Source: Armatimonadota bacterium
Lineage (GTDB): Bacteria; Sysuimicrobiota; Sysuimicrobiia; Sysuimicrobiales; Humicultoraceae
Reading direction: 5' to 3'
Assembly (NCBI GenBank): GCA_031081585.1
Contig: JAVHLY010000021.1
Coordinates: forward strand, 12,675-53,427
DNA: 40,753 nt
The notes beneath the pieces were generated by a model, which saw only the letters and a program-made list of their open reading frames with translations, made no database searches and was not told where the DNA came from. Shown piece after piece: positions 24,879 to 33,477 of the stretch (positions are counted from its first letter, which is position 1; each line of letters begins with the position of its first letter). The translations under genes were made by a program, and so were the position numbers.

Positions 24879-25598
24879 TCAGTCGCGTCCCCCTGGCGCG
24901 GTGGGCGTCCCGGACGAGGTCGCGGCGGGCGCTGAGACGTCGGGCCGCGGGGGGGTGGCTGCCGCCTGCGCTGCGAGGGGCCGGACGGGCCGCTGCTCCT
25001 CCGGGAGGAGGGCGGCCACCGCGGCCTCGAAGCGCGCGGTCCACTCGCGCACCAGGGCGTGGCTCAGCCGTCCCTCCACGCGCGGCACCGCCAGGGGCGG
25101 ACCCAGCCGGATCGACACCGGGGCCCGGCGGGGCCAGCGCGCCCCTTTGGGCATGATGCGGTGGCTGCCGCCGATGCCCAGCGGCAGGACCGGGACCCCC
25201 GCGCGCAGCGCCAGGTAGGCGGCGCCCTGCTGGAAGGGCTGGAGCCGGCCGTCCAGGCTCCGCGTCCCCTCGGCGAAGACGCCGATGGCCCAGCCCTGGG
25301 CCAGGCGGTCCAGCGCGGTGCGCAGCGCGGTGCGGTCGGCCTGGTCGCGCCGGACGAAGAAGCTGCCGAGCGAGCGGATCCACAGCCGCACGCCCCGCAG
25401 CCGCGCCAGCTCCTCCTTGGCCATGAAGGCCACCCTGGCCCGCAGCGCCAGGGCCACGAGCGGGATGTCGGCCGCGCTGGCGTGGTTGGCGATGACGATG
25501 AACGGCGGTGGCGGCTCGTGGTGGCGCCCCTCCACCCGGTAGCGCACCTGCACCCGAAACCACAGCCGGAAGAGGAAACGGTTGAACCTAAACCACAC
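24879..25598 (-). CDS. plsC: 1-acyl-sn-glycerol-3-phosphate acyltransferase (PlsC)
   Basis: Membrane-associated acyltransferase that makes phosphatidic acid from lysophosphatidic acid, 239 residues. Motif I NHASAAD gives the catalytic His39 and Asp44, motif II is FFVRRD (80-85), motif III is FAEGTRS (108-114), and VPVLPLGIGG is motif IV. The C-terminal 40 residues are low-complexity Ala/Pro. It starts with GTG at 25598 inside the end of cmk (11-base overlap), which makes cmk-plsC a coupled pair as in Bacillota. Confidence 0.95.
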   Translation of the reverse strand: MWFRFNRFLFRLWFRVQVRYRVEGRHHEPPPPFIVIANHASAADIPLVALALRARVAFMAKEELARLRGVRLWIRSLGSFFVRRDQADRTALRTALDRLAQGWAIGVFAEGTRSLDGRLQPFQQGAAYLALRAGVPVLPLGIGGSHRIMPKGARWPRRAPVSIRLGPPLAVPRVEGRLSHALVREWTARFEAAVAALLPEEQRPVRPLAAQAAATPPRPDVSAPAATSSGTPTAPGGRD

Positions 25599-26295
25599 TC
25601 AACCGCTCCTGACAGAGGCGCAGCACCGCCTCCACGACCTCCCCGAGCTCCCGCTCGGTGGTGTCCATGACCACGGCGTCCGGGGCCGCCCGCAGTGGGG
25701 AGTGCGGGCGGCGCCGGTCCCGTTCGTCGCGCGCCTCCTCGGCGGCGCGGAGGTCCTCGTAGGCCACCTCGATGCCCTTGGCGCGCAGCTCCCGGTAGCG
25801 GCGGCGGGCGCGCTCCTCGGGCGAGGCGGTGAGGAAGATTTTCACCTCGGCGTCGGGGAAGACCACCGTCCCGATGTCCCGTCCCTCCACCACCACCCGC
25901 CCGTCGCCGGCCAGCCGTCGCTGCAGGGCCACCAGCGCCTGGCGCACCTCCGGGTGTGCACTCACGAGGGAGGCCGCCTCGCTCACCGCCGGGCTCTGCA
26001 GGGCCTCCGTGACATCTTCGCCCGCCAGCAGCACGCGCTGCCCGTGGGAGCCCTCGCGGAAGTCGATGGCCAGGGTGCGGGCGATGGCCGCCAGCGCAGG
26101 GGCGTCATCGGGGGCGATGCGGCGGCGCAGCGCCTCGTAGGCCACCGCCCGGTACATCGCGCCGGTGTTCACGTACCGGAACCCCAGCCGGGCCGCCACG
26201 GCGCGGGCCACCGAGGTCTTGCCCACGCCGGCCGGACCGTCGATGGCCACGATCGGTCCTGTCCGCCGCTCTCCGGTGTCCCGATCTTCGGCCAT
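25588..26295 (-). CDS. cmk: cytidylate kinase
   Basis: Phosphorylates CMP and dCMP, 235 residues. The P-loop is GPAGVGKTS (20-28). LNTGAMYRA-type YVNTGAMYRAVA follows, and the CMP-binding insert contains VVEGRDIGTVVFPDAEVKIFLTAS. The LID region has Arg-rich YRELRAKG ... RDERDRRRPHSPL. The ATG at 26295 gives the usual N-terminus. It overlaps plsC and is diverged from the tRNA-binding-domain gene by 141 bases. Confidence 0.96.
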   Translation of the reverse strand: MAEDRDTGERRTGPIVAIDGPAGVGKTSVARAVAARLGFRYVNTGAMYRAVAYEALRRRIAPDDAPALAAIARTLAIDFREGSHGQRVLLAGEDVTEALQSPAVSEAASLVSAHPEVRQALVALQRRLAGDGRVVVEGRDIGTVVFPDAEVKIFLTASPEERARRRYRELRAKGIEVAYEDLRAAEEARDERDRRRPHSPLRAAPDAVVMDTTERELGEVVEAVLRLCQERLSVV

Positions 26296-26436
26296 GCTGC
26301 AGGGGCTATTCCGTGGCGCGGCGGGGAACTCCTGTGCTCCCGCTGCCGCGGGCGCCGCGGGGCGGACCGGTGGCCGGCCCCGCCCTCTGCCCCGCGCCGG
26401 GAGGCGTGACGGCACGGGGCGTGGAACCGGTCCTCC

Positions 26437-26790
26437 ATGCCCGCGGACGAGCCCCTGCCTACCATCACGCTGGCGGAGTTCCAGCGGGTGGAGATGCGCG
26501 TCGGCCGTATCGTCGCTGTGGAGCCCTTCCCCGAGGCGCGCCAGCCGTCCTACCGGCTGCTCATCGACTTCGGCCCCCACGGAACCCGCCGGTCCTCCGC
26601 CGCCCTGCGGCCCTTCTACCCGCCCGAAGCGCTGCAGGGACGGCTCGTGGTGGCGGTGACGAACTTCCCGCCCCGCCGCATCGCCGGCTTCGCTTCAGAG
26701 GTGCTCGTCCTCGGCGCCGTGGAGTCCACCGGGCGGGTGGTCCTGCTCCAGCCCGACGGCGAGGTGGAGCTCGGCGCGCGCATCGCCTGA
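26437..26790 (+). CDS. CsaA-like tRNA-binding-domain protein
   Basis: A stand-alone OB-fold tRNA-binding domain of 117 residues, like CsaA: EFQRVEMRVGRIVAVEPFPEARQ (14-36), RLLIDFG, then LQGRLVVAVTNFPPRRIAGFASEVLVLG, the conserved part of CsaA/MetG C-domains. Such proteins bind tRNA as dimers, and CsaA has been described as a secretion chaperone in Bacillus. It is the only plus-strand gene within the 24.9-33.5 kb minus-strand block. No obvious RBS. Confidence 0.87.
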   Translation: MPADEPLPTITLAEFQRVEMRVGRIVAVEPFPEARQPSYRLLIDFGPHGTRRSSAALRPFYPPEALQGRLVVAVTNFPPRRIAGFASEVLVLGAVESTGRVVLLQPDGEVELGARIA

Positions 26791-26840
26791 TCCCGCGGCG
26801 GCGGCCGGGGACGCCGCGCGCGGTCAGGCCTCCGGCCCGG

Positions 26841-27464
26841 TCAGGGTTCCGGGCGCCCCGGGGATCCGGCGGCACCAGCCGCGCGCGCGCCGGGCGACAC
26901 CCTCCGGTAGATCCCCCGTTCCCGCCGCATCAGGCCGTGGTCCACCAGCGCACGGCGCAACTCACAGTGGTCGTGGTAGAGGGCCTTGAGCACCTGGTCC
27001 ACCTCCCGCTCGGAGTAGGCCCGGTCGGGCGCGAAGCGCCGGGCCACCTCCTCCAGCACCATGAGGCGCTTGCGCCGGGCCGCCGGCAGCCGGCGCAGCC
27101 GGCCGTCCGGGAAGAAGGCACGCAGGACCTGGTCCCGCTCCTCGGCCGCCGGGGCCGCCTGCCGCGGCAGCAGAGCCCGGGAGAGGTGGGCGAGCCGCTC
27201 CGACTCCAGGCGGTAGTAGACGTGCTGGTCACGGCGCCCGGCCGTCACGAGACCGGCGGCCCGGAGGCGGAAGAGGTGGTGCGAAACGGTGGGCGCGCTC
27301 ACGCCGAGCGCCTGAGCCAGCTCCTGGACGTAGCGCGGCCGCTCCGCCAGCAAGCCGACGATGCGCAGGCGCGTGCGGTCAGAGAGGACCTTGAAGAACT
27401 CAACCAAGTCCTCGAAGGGAACCTCCCCCGGCTGCCGCTCCGGGGGACCACCGGTCGACACCAT
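26841..27464 (-). CDS. ArsR/SmtB-type regulator with DUF2087 domain
   Basis: A 207-residue transcription factor. The N-terminal ArsR-type winged helix has FKVLSDRTRLRIVGLL and the recognition helix VSAPTVSHHLFRLRAAGLV (about 54-72), with no metal-binding Cys motif. The C-terminal DUF2087 domain (about 112-185) has FFPDGRLRRLPAARRKR, YSEREVDQVLKALYHDHCELRR and LVDHGLMRRERGIYRR. DUF2087 proteins usually act as regulators of unknown signal. The ATG at 27464 is preceded by AGGAGG at good spacing. A dyad in its own promoter suggests autoregulation. Confidence 0.9.
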   Translation of the reverse strand: MVSTGGPPERQPGEVPFEDLVEFFKVLSDRTRLRIVGLLAERPRYVQELAQALGVSAPTVSHHLFRLRAAGLVTAGRRDQHVYYRLESERLAHLSRALLPRQAAPAAEERDQVLRAFFPDGRLRRLPAARRKRLMVLEEVARRFAPDRAYSEREVDQVLKALYHDHCELRRALVDHGLMRRERGIYRRVSPGARAAGAAGSPGRPEP

Positions 27465-27510
27465 GAGCCGCCTCCTCCCCCGCCGGACCCCTCGGCCCGG
27501 CGGGAGTTAA

Positions 27511-27526
27511 ACAATTTTACAGTTGT
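27511..27526 (-). promoter_or_regulatory. promoter with dyad (candidate operator) of the ArsR-DUF2087 gene
   Basis: ACAA-N8-TTGT inside an AT-rich island 47-62 bases before the ATG. On the minus strand TGGACA and TGTAAA lie 17 bases apart, so the dyad would cover the -10 box. It fits autorepression by the ArsR-type protein. Confidence 0.5.
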
Positions 27527-27566
27527 CTCATCGTCGATTGTCCAGGGCCGCAGGCGGTACCGGCGG

Positions 27567-27974
27567 TCAGAGGCGCCCTGGACGCAGGAGGAGGATGAGG
27601 AGCCCGGCGAGGATGAGGACCACCGCGGCCAGGCGCTCGCCGCCCAGGCTCACCAGGTCCAGGTGGCGCAGCGCCAGGTAGAGTCCGCCCAGGACCAGGA
27701 TCAGGCCCAGCGTGCGCTGGCGCTGCACGCCGGGGGGCTCGCCAGCGTGTTCCTGGGGCAGGTCCGGTTCCGTCGCCACGTGGCCCAGCGGCTCCTCCGG
27801 GATGGTCACCGTCATCACCAGGTAGAGGAGCACGCCGAGCCCGTCCCACAGGCTCAGGGCGACGAAGGCCACGCGCACCGGGAGGGGGTCGACGCCCAGG
27901 AAGCGGGCCAGGCCCGCGGCCACACCGGCGATCCAGCGGTCCTCCCGCGCCCGGTAGAGGCGCCGCCCGGTCAC
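27567..27974 (-). CDS. PspC-domain membrane protein
   Basis: A 135-residue inner-membrane protein. The N-terminal PspC domain reads RRLYRAREDRWIAGVAAGLARFLGVDP then a hydrophobic helix (VRVAFVALSLWDGLGVLLYLV) ending in TVTIPEEP. After a polar linker come two more helices (LGLILVLGGLYLAL and LAAVVLILAGLLILLL). PspC proteins take part in envelope stress control in some bacteria. The GTG at 27974 overlaps the CitE-like stop (GTGA), so it is coupled to the lyase gene although no functional link is evident. Confidence 0.85.
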   Translation of the reverse strand: MTGRRLYRAREDRWIAGVAAGLARFLGVDPLPVRVAFVALSLWDGLGVLLYLVMTVTIPEEPLGHVATEPDLPQEHAGEPPGVQRQRTLGLILVLGGLYLALRHLDLVSLGGERLAAVVLILAGLLILLLRPGRL

Positions 27975-28876
27975 GAGCGAGAGCGGCGGCGCGTGGGACG
28001 CTCCGGCGGCACTGCGGCGCCCCGCGCGCGTTCCAGCAGGCGTTGCGCCTGGGCGACGATGGGCGCGTCGACCATGCGCCCGTCCAGCACGATCGTCCCG
28101 CGCGGCGCCGTCGCATAGGCCTCCACCACGCGCATAGCCCAGGCCACCTCCTCGGGCGAGGGGGTGAAGACGGCGTTGGCCACCTCCACCTGCGTCGGGT
28201 GGATGCACTGCTTGCCGGTATAGCCGAGCAGCCGCCCCGCCTCAGCCTCGGCCCGGAAGCCGTCGGTGTCGCGCACCGCCGTGTAGACCATGTCGATCGC
28301 CTCCACACCGCCGGCGTGGGCGGCCACGGCCACATGCGCCCGCGGGTAGGCCACCTCGGCGTTGGTCGGGGTACGGCGGATGCCCATGGCCGCGGCCAGG
28401 TCGTCGGCGCCCAGCAGCAGCGCCGTCACCCGCGGAGTGGCCTGGGCGATGGCGACGGCGTCGAGGACGGCCCGCGGGGTCTCGATGAGGACGAGCAGGC
28501 GCACCGTCCCCGGGTCCAGGCCGGCCGCCGGTTCGTGGGCGGTCAACCACTCGTCGAGCGCCACCACCTCGGCGGCATCGGCCACTTTGGGGACCACCAC
28601 CCCCCACAGCGCCGGGTGGAGGACCGCACGCAGGTCCTCTTCCAGGAGGCCCGTTCCCCGGCTGTTGGGCCGCACGCAGACGGCCGTCGACGCGGGGAAA
28701 CCCTCGGCCAACGCCTGCGCCACCAGCGCCCGCGCCCGCGGCTTGTCCGCGGCGGCCACCGCGTCCTCCAGGTCCAGGATCACCGCGTCGGCGGACACCT
28801 GGCGCGCGCGGGCCAGCATGCGCGGCTGGTCGCCGGGGACGAAGAGCATGGAGCGGAGGGGACGGCTAGGGCCCAT
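27971..28876 (-). CDS. HpcH/HpaI-family CoA-ester lyase (CitE-like)
   Basis: TIM-barrel lyase of 301 residues in the citrate lyase beta/malyl-CoA lyase/citramalyl-CoA lyase family. Seen are RSMLFVPGDQPRMLARA (8-24), VILDLEDAVA (32-41) with the acidic pair, VRPNSRGTG, VPKVADAAEV, the magnesium ligands in LIETPRAVLDA and LLLGADDLAAAMG, and GYTGKQCIHPTQV. It cleaves a 3-hydroxyacyl-CoA-type ester; the substrate cannot be told. It overlaps the carboxypeptidase gene by 11 bases and the PspC gene by four, an unusual set of partners. Confidence 0.9.
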   Translation of the reverse strand: MGPSRPLRSMLFVPGDQPRMLARARQVSADAVILDLEDAVAAADKPRARALVAQALAEGFPASTAVCVRPNSRGTGLLEEDLRAVLHPALWGVVVPKVADAAEVVALDEWLTAHEPAAGLDPGTVRLLVLIETPRAVLDAVAIAQATPRVTALLLGADDLAAAMGIRRTPTNAEVAYPRAHVAVAAHAGGVEAIDMVYTAVRDTDGFRAEAEAGRLLGYTGKQCIHPTQVEVANAVFTPSPEEVAWAMRVVEAYATAPRGTIVLDGRMVDAPIVAQAQRLLERARGAAVPPERPTRRRSRS

Positions 28877-30110
28877 CCCCGGCCGCCTGCGGGAAGGGCT
28901 CCCGGCCCCGCCGGATCCAGAGCCAGCCGGCCAGGCGCTCCCACCACGAGAGGGCGGCGACGTCCGCGGCGGCGACGATGGGGACCTGCAGGGCCCGTCC
29001 GCCGCCCCGGAGGACCACCACCGCCCCTACGCGCGCTCCGCGCCGGATGGGCAGGGTGAGGCCGGGGTCCAGGCGCACGACCACCGGCGGCGCCGGTGCG
29101 CCGCGCGGCAGGACGACGTAGAGGTCGTCCCGGGGCACGCCCGTCAGCACACGGCGCCCGCCGGCCAGGGGGCGGCGGACCACCACGCGGTCGTGCGCCA
29201 CGACCCGGACCAGGACGGAGGCGGCAAAGCCGTAGTCGAGCAGGCGGGCGGCATCGCCGAAGACCTCATTGCTGTTCAGGACGACGGCGATGAGCCGCCG
29301 CCCGCCGCGGGTGGCCGAGGCCACCAGCGAGGGACCCGACTGGGCGGTCCACCCGGTCTTCACCCCGTCCGCCCCCGCGTAGAGCCAGAGCAGCCGGTTC
29401 CGGTTGATGAGCTCCACCGGAGGCTGCCCGGGGCGCACCAGCCGCCAGGTGGGCTGTCGGACGATGGCGTCGATGACCGGGTGGCGCAGGGCCCCGCGGG
29501 CGATGAGGGCTAGGTCCCGCGCCGTGGTCAGGTGGCCGGGATCGTGGAGCCCGTGCGGGTTCACGAAGGTGCTCCGGCGCGCGCCCAGCGCGCGGGCCCG
29601 CCGGGTCATCTCGGCGGCGAAGGCCTCCACCGAGCCGCTCACCGCCTCGGCCAGCGCCACCGCGGCGTCGTTGGCCGAGTGGAGCAGCAGCGCGTGCAGC
29701 AGGGCCTCCACCGACCAGACCTCCCCCTGCCTCATCCCGATGGCCGACCCGTTCCGCTGCGCCTCGGCCCGCCCCGAGACGGTCACCGGGTCCTGCAGGC
29801 GCAGGCGTTCCGCCGCCAGCAGCGCGGTGAGGATCTTCGTGGTGCTGGCCGGCGGCCGGGGCAGGTCGGGGGCGCGCGCCCACAGCACCTCACCGGTGCG
29901 CACGTCCATGAGCAGCGCCGAGGTCGCGGCGACGCGGGGGGCTGGGACCGTGCGGACGGCGGCCGGGTGCAGGGAGGACCGGCCGGTGGCGGCGCCTCCC
30001 GGCGAGCCCGCCAGCGCAGGGGCGGCCACCATCGAGACCGCCGCCAGGACGGACGCACAGGTCCGCGGCCGGACGAGCCGGAGCGGGTGGGCTCCGCGGG
30101 ACGCCATCAT
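28866..30110 (-). CDS. D-alanyl-D-alanine carboxypeptidase (DacF-type, S11)
   Basis: Penicillin-binding D,D-carboxypeptidase that trims peptidoglycan stem peptides, 414 residues. A signal peptide (hydrophobic 19-34, ALA) is followed by the S11 catalytic motifs STTK (Ser89, Lys92), SAN (145-147) and KTG (251-253). The C-terminal part is the beta-rich PBP5-C domain with an amphipathic tail (SWWERLAGWLWIRRG) likely to hold it on the membrane. The ATG overlaps the scpB stop by one base (TGATG). Adjacency of scpAB and dacF is typical of Bacillota. Confidence 0.95.
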   Translation of the reverse strand: MMASRGAHPLRLVRPRTCASVLAAVSMVAAPALAGSPGGAATGRSSLHPAAVRTVPAPRVAATSALLMDVRTGEVLWARAPDLPRPPASTTKILTALLAAERLRLQDPVTVSGRAEAQRNGSAIGMRQGEVWSVEALLHALLLHSANDAAVALAEAVSGSVEAFAAEMTRRARALGARRSTFVNPHGLHDPGHLTTARDLALIARGALRHPVIDAIVRQPTWRLVRPGQPPVELINRNRLLWLYAGADGVKTGWTAQSGPSLVASATRGGRRLIAVVLNSNEVFGDAARLLDYGFAASVLVRVVAHDRVVVRRPLAGGRRVLTGVPRDDLYVVLPRGAPAPPVVVRLDPGLTLPIRRGARVGAVVVLRGGGRALQVPIVAAADVAALSWWERLAGWLWIRRGREPFPQAAGDGP

Positions 30111-30712
30111 CACCCGGGCGGTGTCTGCCCGTCGCGGGCCGCCACCGGCACCAGGTCGGGGCGCGGCGGGAGGTCGGCCAGGCTGCGCAACCCGAAGTAG
30201 CGCAGGAAGGCGTCGGTGGTGCCGTACAGCAGCGGCCGGCCCACGGTCGGCTTGCGGCCGACCACCCGCACCAGCTGGCGCTCCTCCAGCCGCTCCAGCA
30301 GGTGCTCGCAGCGCACCCCGCGCACCGCTTCCACCTCGGCGCGCGTCACCGGCTGGCGGTAGGCGACGATGGCCAGGACCTCCAGCGCGGCCTGGGAGAG
30401 CGGCTCGCGCGCGGCGGCGCCCAGGAAGCGGCGCACCACGTCGGCATAGGCCGGGTGCGTCACCAGCTGGTAGCCGCCGGCCACCGCCTGCACCTGCAGG
30501 CCGCGCCGCTCGCACGCCGCCGCCAGATGGCGCACCGCCGCCTCGGCCAGGTGGGGCGCCACCTGGACCGCGTCGGCCAGACGGTCGAGCGGGACGGGCT
30601 CACCGCTGACGAAGAGCACCGCCTCGATGGCGCGGGCGGTGTCCTCGACCGCGGCGTCGGCCTCCCCGATCAGGTCGGCCAGGCTGGTGAGCGCGGTCCG
30701 CACGTCGATCAT
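30110..30712 (-). CDS. scpB: segregation and condensation protein B
   Basis: ScpB, the winged-helix partner of SMC-ScpA, 200 residues. Seen are IEAVLFVSGEPVPLDRLADAV (27-47), YQLVTHPAYADVVRR, LSQAALEVLAIVAYRQPVTRAEVEAVRGV and VGRKPTVGRPLLYGTTDAFLRYFGL, all family blocks. Its ATG overlaps the scpA stop (ATGA). It acts in chromosome condensation and segregation. Confidence 0.96.
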   Translation of the reverse strand: MIDVRTALTSLADLIGEADAAVEDTARAIEAVLFVSGEPVPLDRLADAVQVAPHLAEAAVRHLAAACERRGLQVQAVAGGYQLVTHPAYADVVRRFLGAAAREPLSQAALEVLAIVAYRQPVTRAEVEAVRGVRCEHLLERLEERQLVRVVGRKPTVGRPLLYGTTDAFLRYFGLRSLADLPPRPDLVPVAARDGQTPPG

Positions 30713-31455
30713 GTCACAGCGTCCTCCCCATGGCGGCTGAGCCGCACCTGCAGCGCCCCGTCCTCCCCCGCCTGCACCCGCACCCGCCGCAGCCGGATCA
30801 GCTCCAGCACGGCCAGGAAGGTCACCACCACCTCCAGCCGGGTGGCCTCCGCCGGGAAGAGCCGCTCGAAGACGACACCCGCCGGATGGGTCCGCAGCAG
30901 CGCCAGCAGCGCGGCCATCCGCTCGGCCACCGTGATCCCCTCGGGCTCGATGGCCGGCGGCGGCGCTTCCCGCGACCGGGCCAGGACGCGGTGGAAGGCC
31001 GCGAGCAGGTCGTCCAGCGAGACGCCGGCCAGCAGCGCCTCGTCCGGCGGCTCCCCGGGCGGACGGGCGAAGACGCGCTGGCGGTAGGCCTCGAGCACCC
31101 GCAGGGCGGTGGCGGCGTCCTTGAAGGCCCGGTAGGCGCGCAGCCGTTCCTCCAGCAGGGCGTCGAGGTCGGCGGCGGACTCCTCGAGGGTGACCGGTTC
31201 AGGGGGGGCGGGCGGGCGGGGCAGCAGGGCCCGCGCCTTCAGCTCGACGAGCGCCGAGAGCAGCCACAGCGTCTCGGTGGCGTCGTCCAGGTCGAAGCCC
31301 TCGCGCACGCGCGCCAGGACGTCCCGGGCGAGCTCGGCCAGGGGGAGGGTCTGAAGGTCCACCTCGCCCTGCTGCGCCAGCTGCACCAGCAGGTCGAGCG
31401 GGCCTTCAAACGTGGTGGTATGGACGACGTAGGACGACGGTCGGGTGCTGGTCAC
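30709..31455 (-). CDS. scpA: segregation and condensation protein A
   Basis: ScpA kleisin that bridges SMC heads, about 248 residues. The N-terminal domain carries TTTFEGPLDLLVQLAQQGEVDL, the C-terminal winged helix has FERLFPAEATRLEVVVTFLAVLELIRLRRV. The start is uncertain: GTG at 31455 gives the usual short lead before FEGPLDLL, and a TTG at 31479 is the alternative; neither has a good RBS. It overlaps scpB by four bases. Confidence 0.95.
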   Translation of the reverse strand: MTSTRPSSYVVHTTTFEGPLDLLVQLAQQGEVDLQTLPLAELARDVLARVREGFDLDDATETLWLLSALVELKARALLPRPPAPPEPVTLEESAADLDALLEERLRAYRAFKDAATALRVLEAYRQRVFARPPGEPPDEALLAGVSLDDLLAAFHRVLARSREAPPPAIEPEGITVAERMAALLALLRTHPAGVVFERLFPAEATRLEVVVTFLAVLELIRLRRVRVQAGEDGALQVRLSRHGEDAVT

Positions 31456-31548
31456 GCTCGACGACGGCCCACCACGCAACGGATATGGAGGGGCACGGAG
31501 CCCCGCTGCCCTGGTACGGTTAGGTGCCGGCGCCCCGAAATCCTGCGG

Positions 31549-32160
31549 TCAGGCCCCCAGCGCCTGGCGCATCAGCCAGAGGAAGGGCGGCCCCACCAGC
31601 ACGTCCACCAGCCCCAGGTAGATGAGGCCGATGAGGATGAGCACGCCGAAGGGCTGCAGCCGCGCGTAGGCCAGGCTCAGCTGCGGCGGCAGCAGGCCGA
31701 TGAGGATCTTCGAGCCGTCCAGGGGAGGCACCGGCAGCAGGTTGAAGACCGCCAGGATGGCGTTGATGCGCACCAGCGTGACGACGAGCTGCACGAGCGG
31801 GTCGGCGGTGTCGCGGACCAGCCCCAGCTTCACCGGCAGCCCGAAGAGGAAGGCCAGGACGACGTTGGCGAGCGGGCCGGCGGCGGCCACCACCAGCAGC
31901 CCGCGGCGCCAGTCGCCGCGGAAGTTCAGCGGGTCAACCGGCACCGGTCTGGCCCAGCCGATGCCGAAGAGGAGCAGCAGGAGGGTGCCGAGCGGGTCGA
32001 GGTGGACGAGGGGGTTGAGGGTGAGGCGCCCCAGCCGGCGCGCCGTCGGGTCCCCGAGCCGGTCGGCGGCGTAGGCGTGGGCCGCCTCGTGGGCCGGCGC
32101 GGCCACCAGCAGGGCCAGGGCCCGGAAGAGGAGGACCGACGCGGACGGCAGGAACGGCAC
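31549..32160 (-). CDS. site-2 protease-type M50 family membrane protease
   Basis: A 203-residue intramembrane zinc metalloprotease homologue. HEAAH (24-28) supplies two zinc His and the Glu, and FNLLPVPPLDGSKIL supplies the Asp in the LDG motif. About five to six hydrophobic helices are seen, without a PDZ domain or CBS domain. This small form commonly sits between lysA and scpA in Bacillota and Chloroflexota; its substrate is usually unknown. The stop of lysA lies 4 bases from its start. Confidence 0.93.
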   Translation of the reverse strand: MPFLPSASVLLFRALALLVAAPAHEAAHAYAADRLGDPTARRLGRLTLNPLVHLDPLGTLLLLLFGIGWARPVPVDPLNFRGDWRRGLLVVAAAGPLANVVLAFLFGLPVKLGLVRDTADPLVQLVVTLVRINAILAVFNLLPVPPLDGSKILIGLLPPQLSLAYARLQPFGVLILIGLIYLGLVDVLVGPPFLWLMRQALGA

Positions 32161-32163
32161 GGC

Positions 32164-33465
32164 TCAGGCCAGCGGGCGGTCCAGGCGGATCAGGTCCTCG
32201 TAGGTCTCGCGCTCCACGATCACGCCGGTGCGCGCCGCGTCGCTGAGGACCACCGCCGGACGGGGGAAGCGGTTGTAGTTGCTGGCCATGGCGTAGGTGT
32301 AGGCCCCGGTGGAGAAGACGGCCAGCACGTCCCCCGGCTCGACCGGCGGCAGGGCCGCCTCCCAGATCAGCACGTCCCCCGACTCGCAGCAGCGCCCGGC
32401 CACGGCCACCGGCTCCCCCGCCGGCGCATCGACCCGGTCCGCCACCACCGCCGTGTAGCGCGCGCCGTAGAGGGCCGGGCGGGGGTTCTCGTACATCCCG
32501 CCGTCCACCATGACGTAGGTGCGCACGCCGGGGATGCGCTTCACCGCGCCCACGGTGTAGAGGGTCACGCCCGCCGGGCCGACGATGGAGCGCCCGGGCT
32601 CCAGGAAGAGGCGCGGGCGCGGCAGGCCGTGCCGGTCTACCGCCTCGCCGAGCGCCCCGGCCACCGCCCCCACGTAGGCGGGGATGGTGGGCGGGGCGTC
32701 CTCGGGCAGGTAGGCGATCCCCAGCCCGCCGCCCAGGTTGACCTCCGCGGCCACGAGCCCGGTGGCTTGCCGCACCTCCGCCAGGAAGTCGGCCACGGCG
32801 CGCGCGGCCAGGCGGAACGGTTCCAGGTCGAGGATCTGCGAGCCGATGTGGCAGTGAACCCCGCGCCACTCCAAGCCCGGCAGCCGCGCCGCCACGCGCA
32901 CCGCCTCGAGCGCCGCTCCGTCCGGGATCCCGAAGCCGAACTTCGAGTCCACCCCGCCGGTCTGGATGGCCCGGTGGGTGTGGGGCTCGATGCCGGGCGT
33001 CACGCGCACCAGCACGGCTGCCCGCCGTCCCAGGTCGCGGGCCAGGCGGTCGAGCAGGCGCAGCTCGTGGGCGTTGTCCACGATGATCCGCCCCACCCCT
33101 TGCGCCAGCGCCAGGCGCAGCTCGTCGGGGGTCTTGTTGTTGCCGTGGAGGTGGAGGTGCTCGGGCGGCACGCCGGCCCGCAGGGCCGTGTACAGCTCCC
33201 CGCCCGAGGCCACGTCCACGTGCAGCCCTTCCTCGTGGGCGAGCTGGCAGAGCGCCACCGTGCACAGCGCCTTGCTGGCGTAGATGACCTGCCCGTCGCC
33301 CCAGGCGTCGCGCAGGGCCGCGGCGTAGGCGCGGCAGGCGGCGCGCAGGCGGGGCTCGTCGAGCACCAGGAGCGGCGTGCCGTACCGCTCGGCCAGGGCG
33401 AGGGCGCTGTGTCCCCCGATGTGCAGCACCCCGCGGGCGTCCACCTGAAAGCCGTGCAGGACCAT
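32164..33465 (-). CDS. lysA: diaminopimelate decarboxylase
   Basis: PLP-dependent fold-III decarboxylase making lysine from meso-diaminopimelate, 433 residues. The PLP Lys65 is in VIYASKALC. HCHIGSQI, the Gly-rich NLGGGLGI, FLEPGRSIVG, MVDGGMYENPRPALYGA and GRCCESGDVL (active-site Cys) are the expected blocks. The ATG at 33465 lies only 6 bases after a TAGAGT -10-like box, so the mRNA may be leaderless. It diverges from the thiolase gene across 113 bases. Confidence 0.96.
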   Translation of the reverse strand: MVLHGFQVDARGVLHIGGHSALALAERYGTPLLVLDEPRLRAACRAYAAALRDAWGDGQVIYASKALCTVALCQLAHEEGLHVDVASGGELYTALRAGVPPEHLHLHGNNKTPDELRLALAQGVGRIIVDNAHELRLLDRLARDLGRRAAVLVRVTPGIEPHTHRAIQTGGVDSKFGFGIPDGAALEAVRVAARLPGLEWRGVHCHIGSQILDLEPFRLAARAVADFLAEVRQATGLVAAEVNLGGGLGIAYLPEDAPPTIPAYVGAVAGALGEAVDRHGLPRPRLFLEPGRSIVGPAGVTLYTVGAVKRIPGVRTYVMVDGGMYENPRPALYGARYTAVVADRVDAPAGEPVAVAGRCCESGDVLIWEAALPPVEPGDVLAVFSTGAYTYAMASNYNRFPRPAVVLSDAARTGVIVERETYEDLIRLDRPLA

Positions 33466-33471
33466 GGCGCT

Positions 33472-33477
33472 ACTCTA
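33472..33477 (-). promoter_or_regulatory. -10 box suggesting a leaderless lysA mRNA
   Basis: TAGAGT, six bases, then ATG on the minus strand. A partial -35 (GGGACA) lies 18 bases upstream. Transcription starting at the usual distance would begin at or next to the ATG, as in Deinococcus-Thermus TANNNT leaderless genes. No Shine-Dalgarno is present. Confidence 0.45.
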
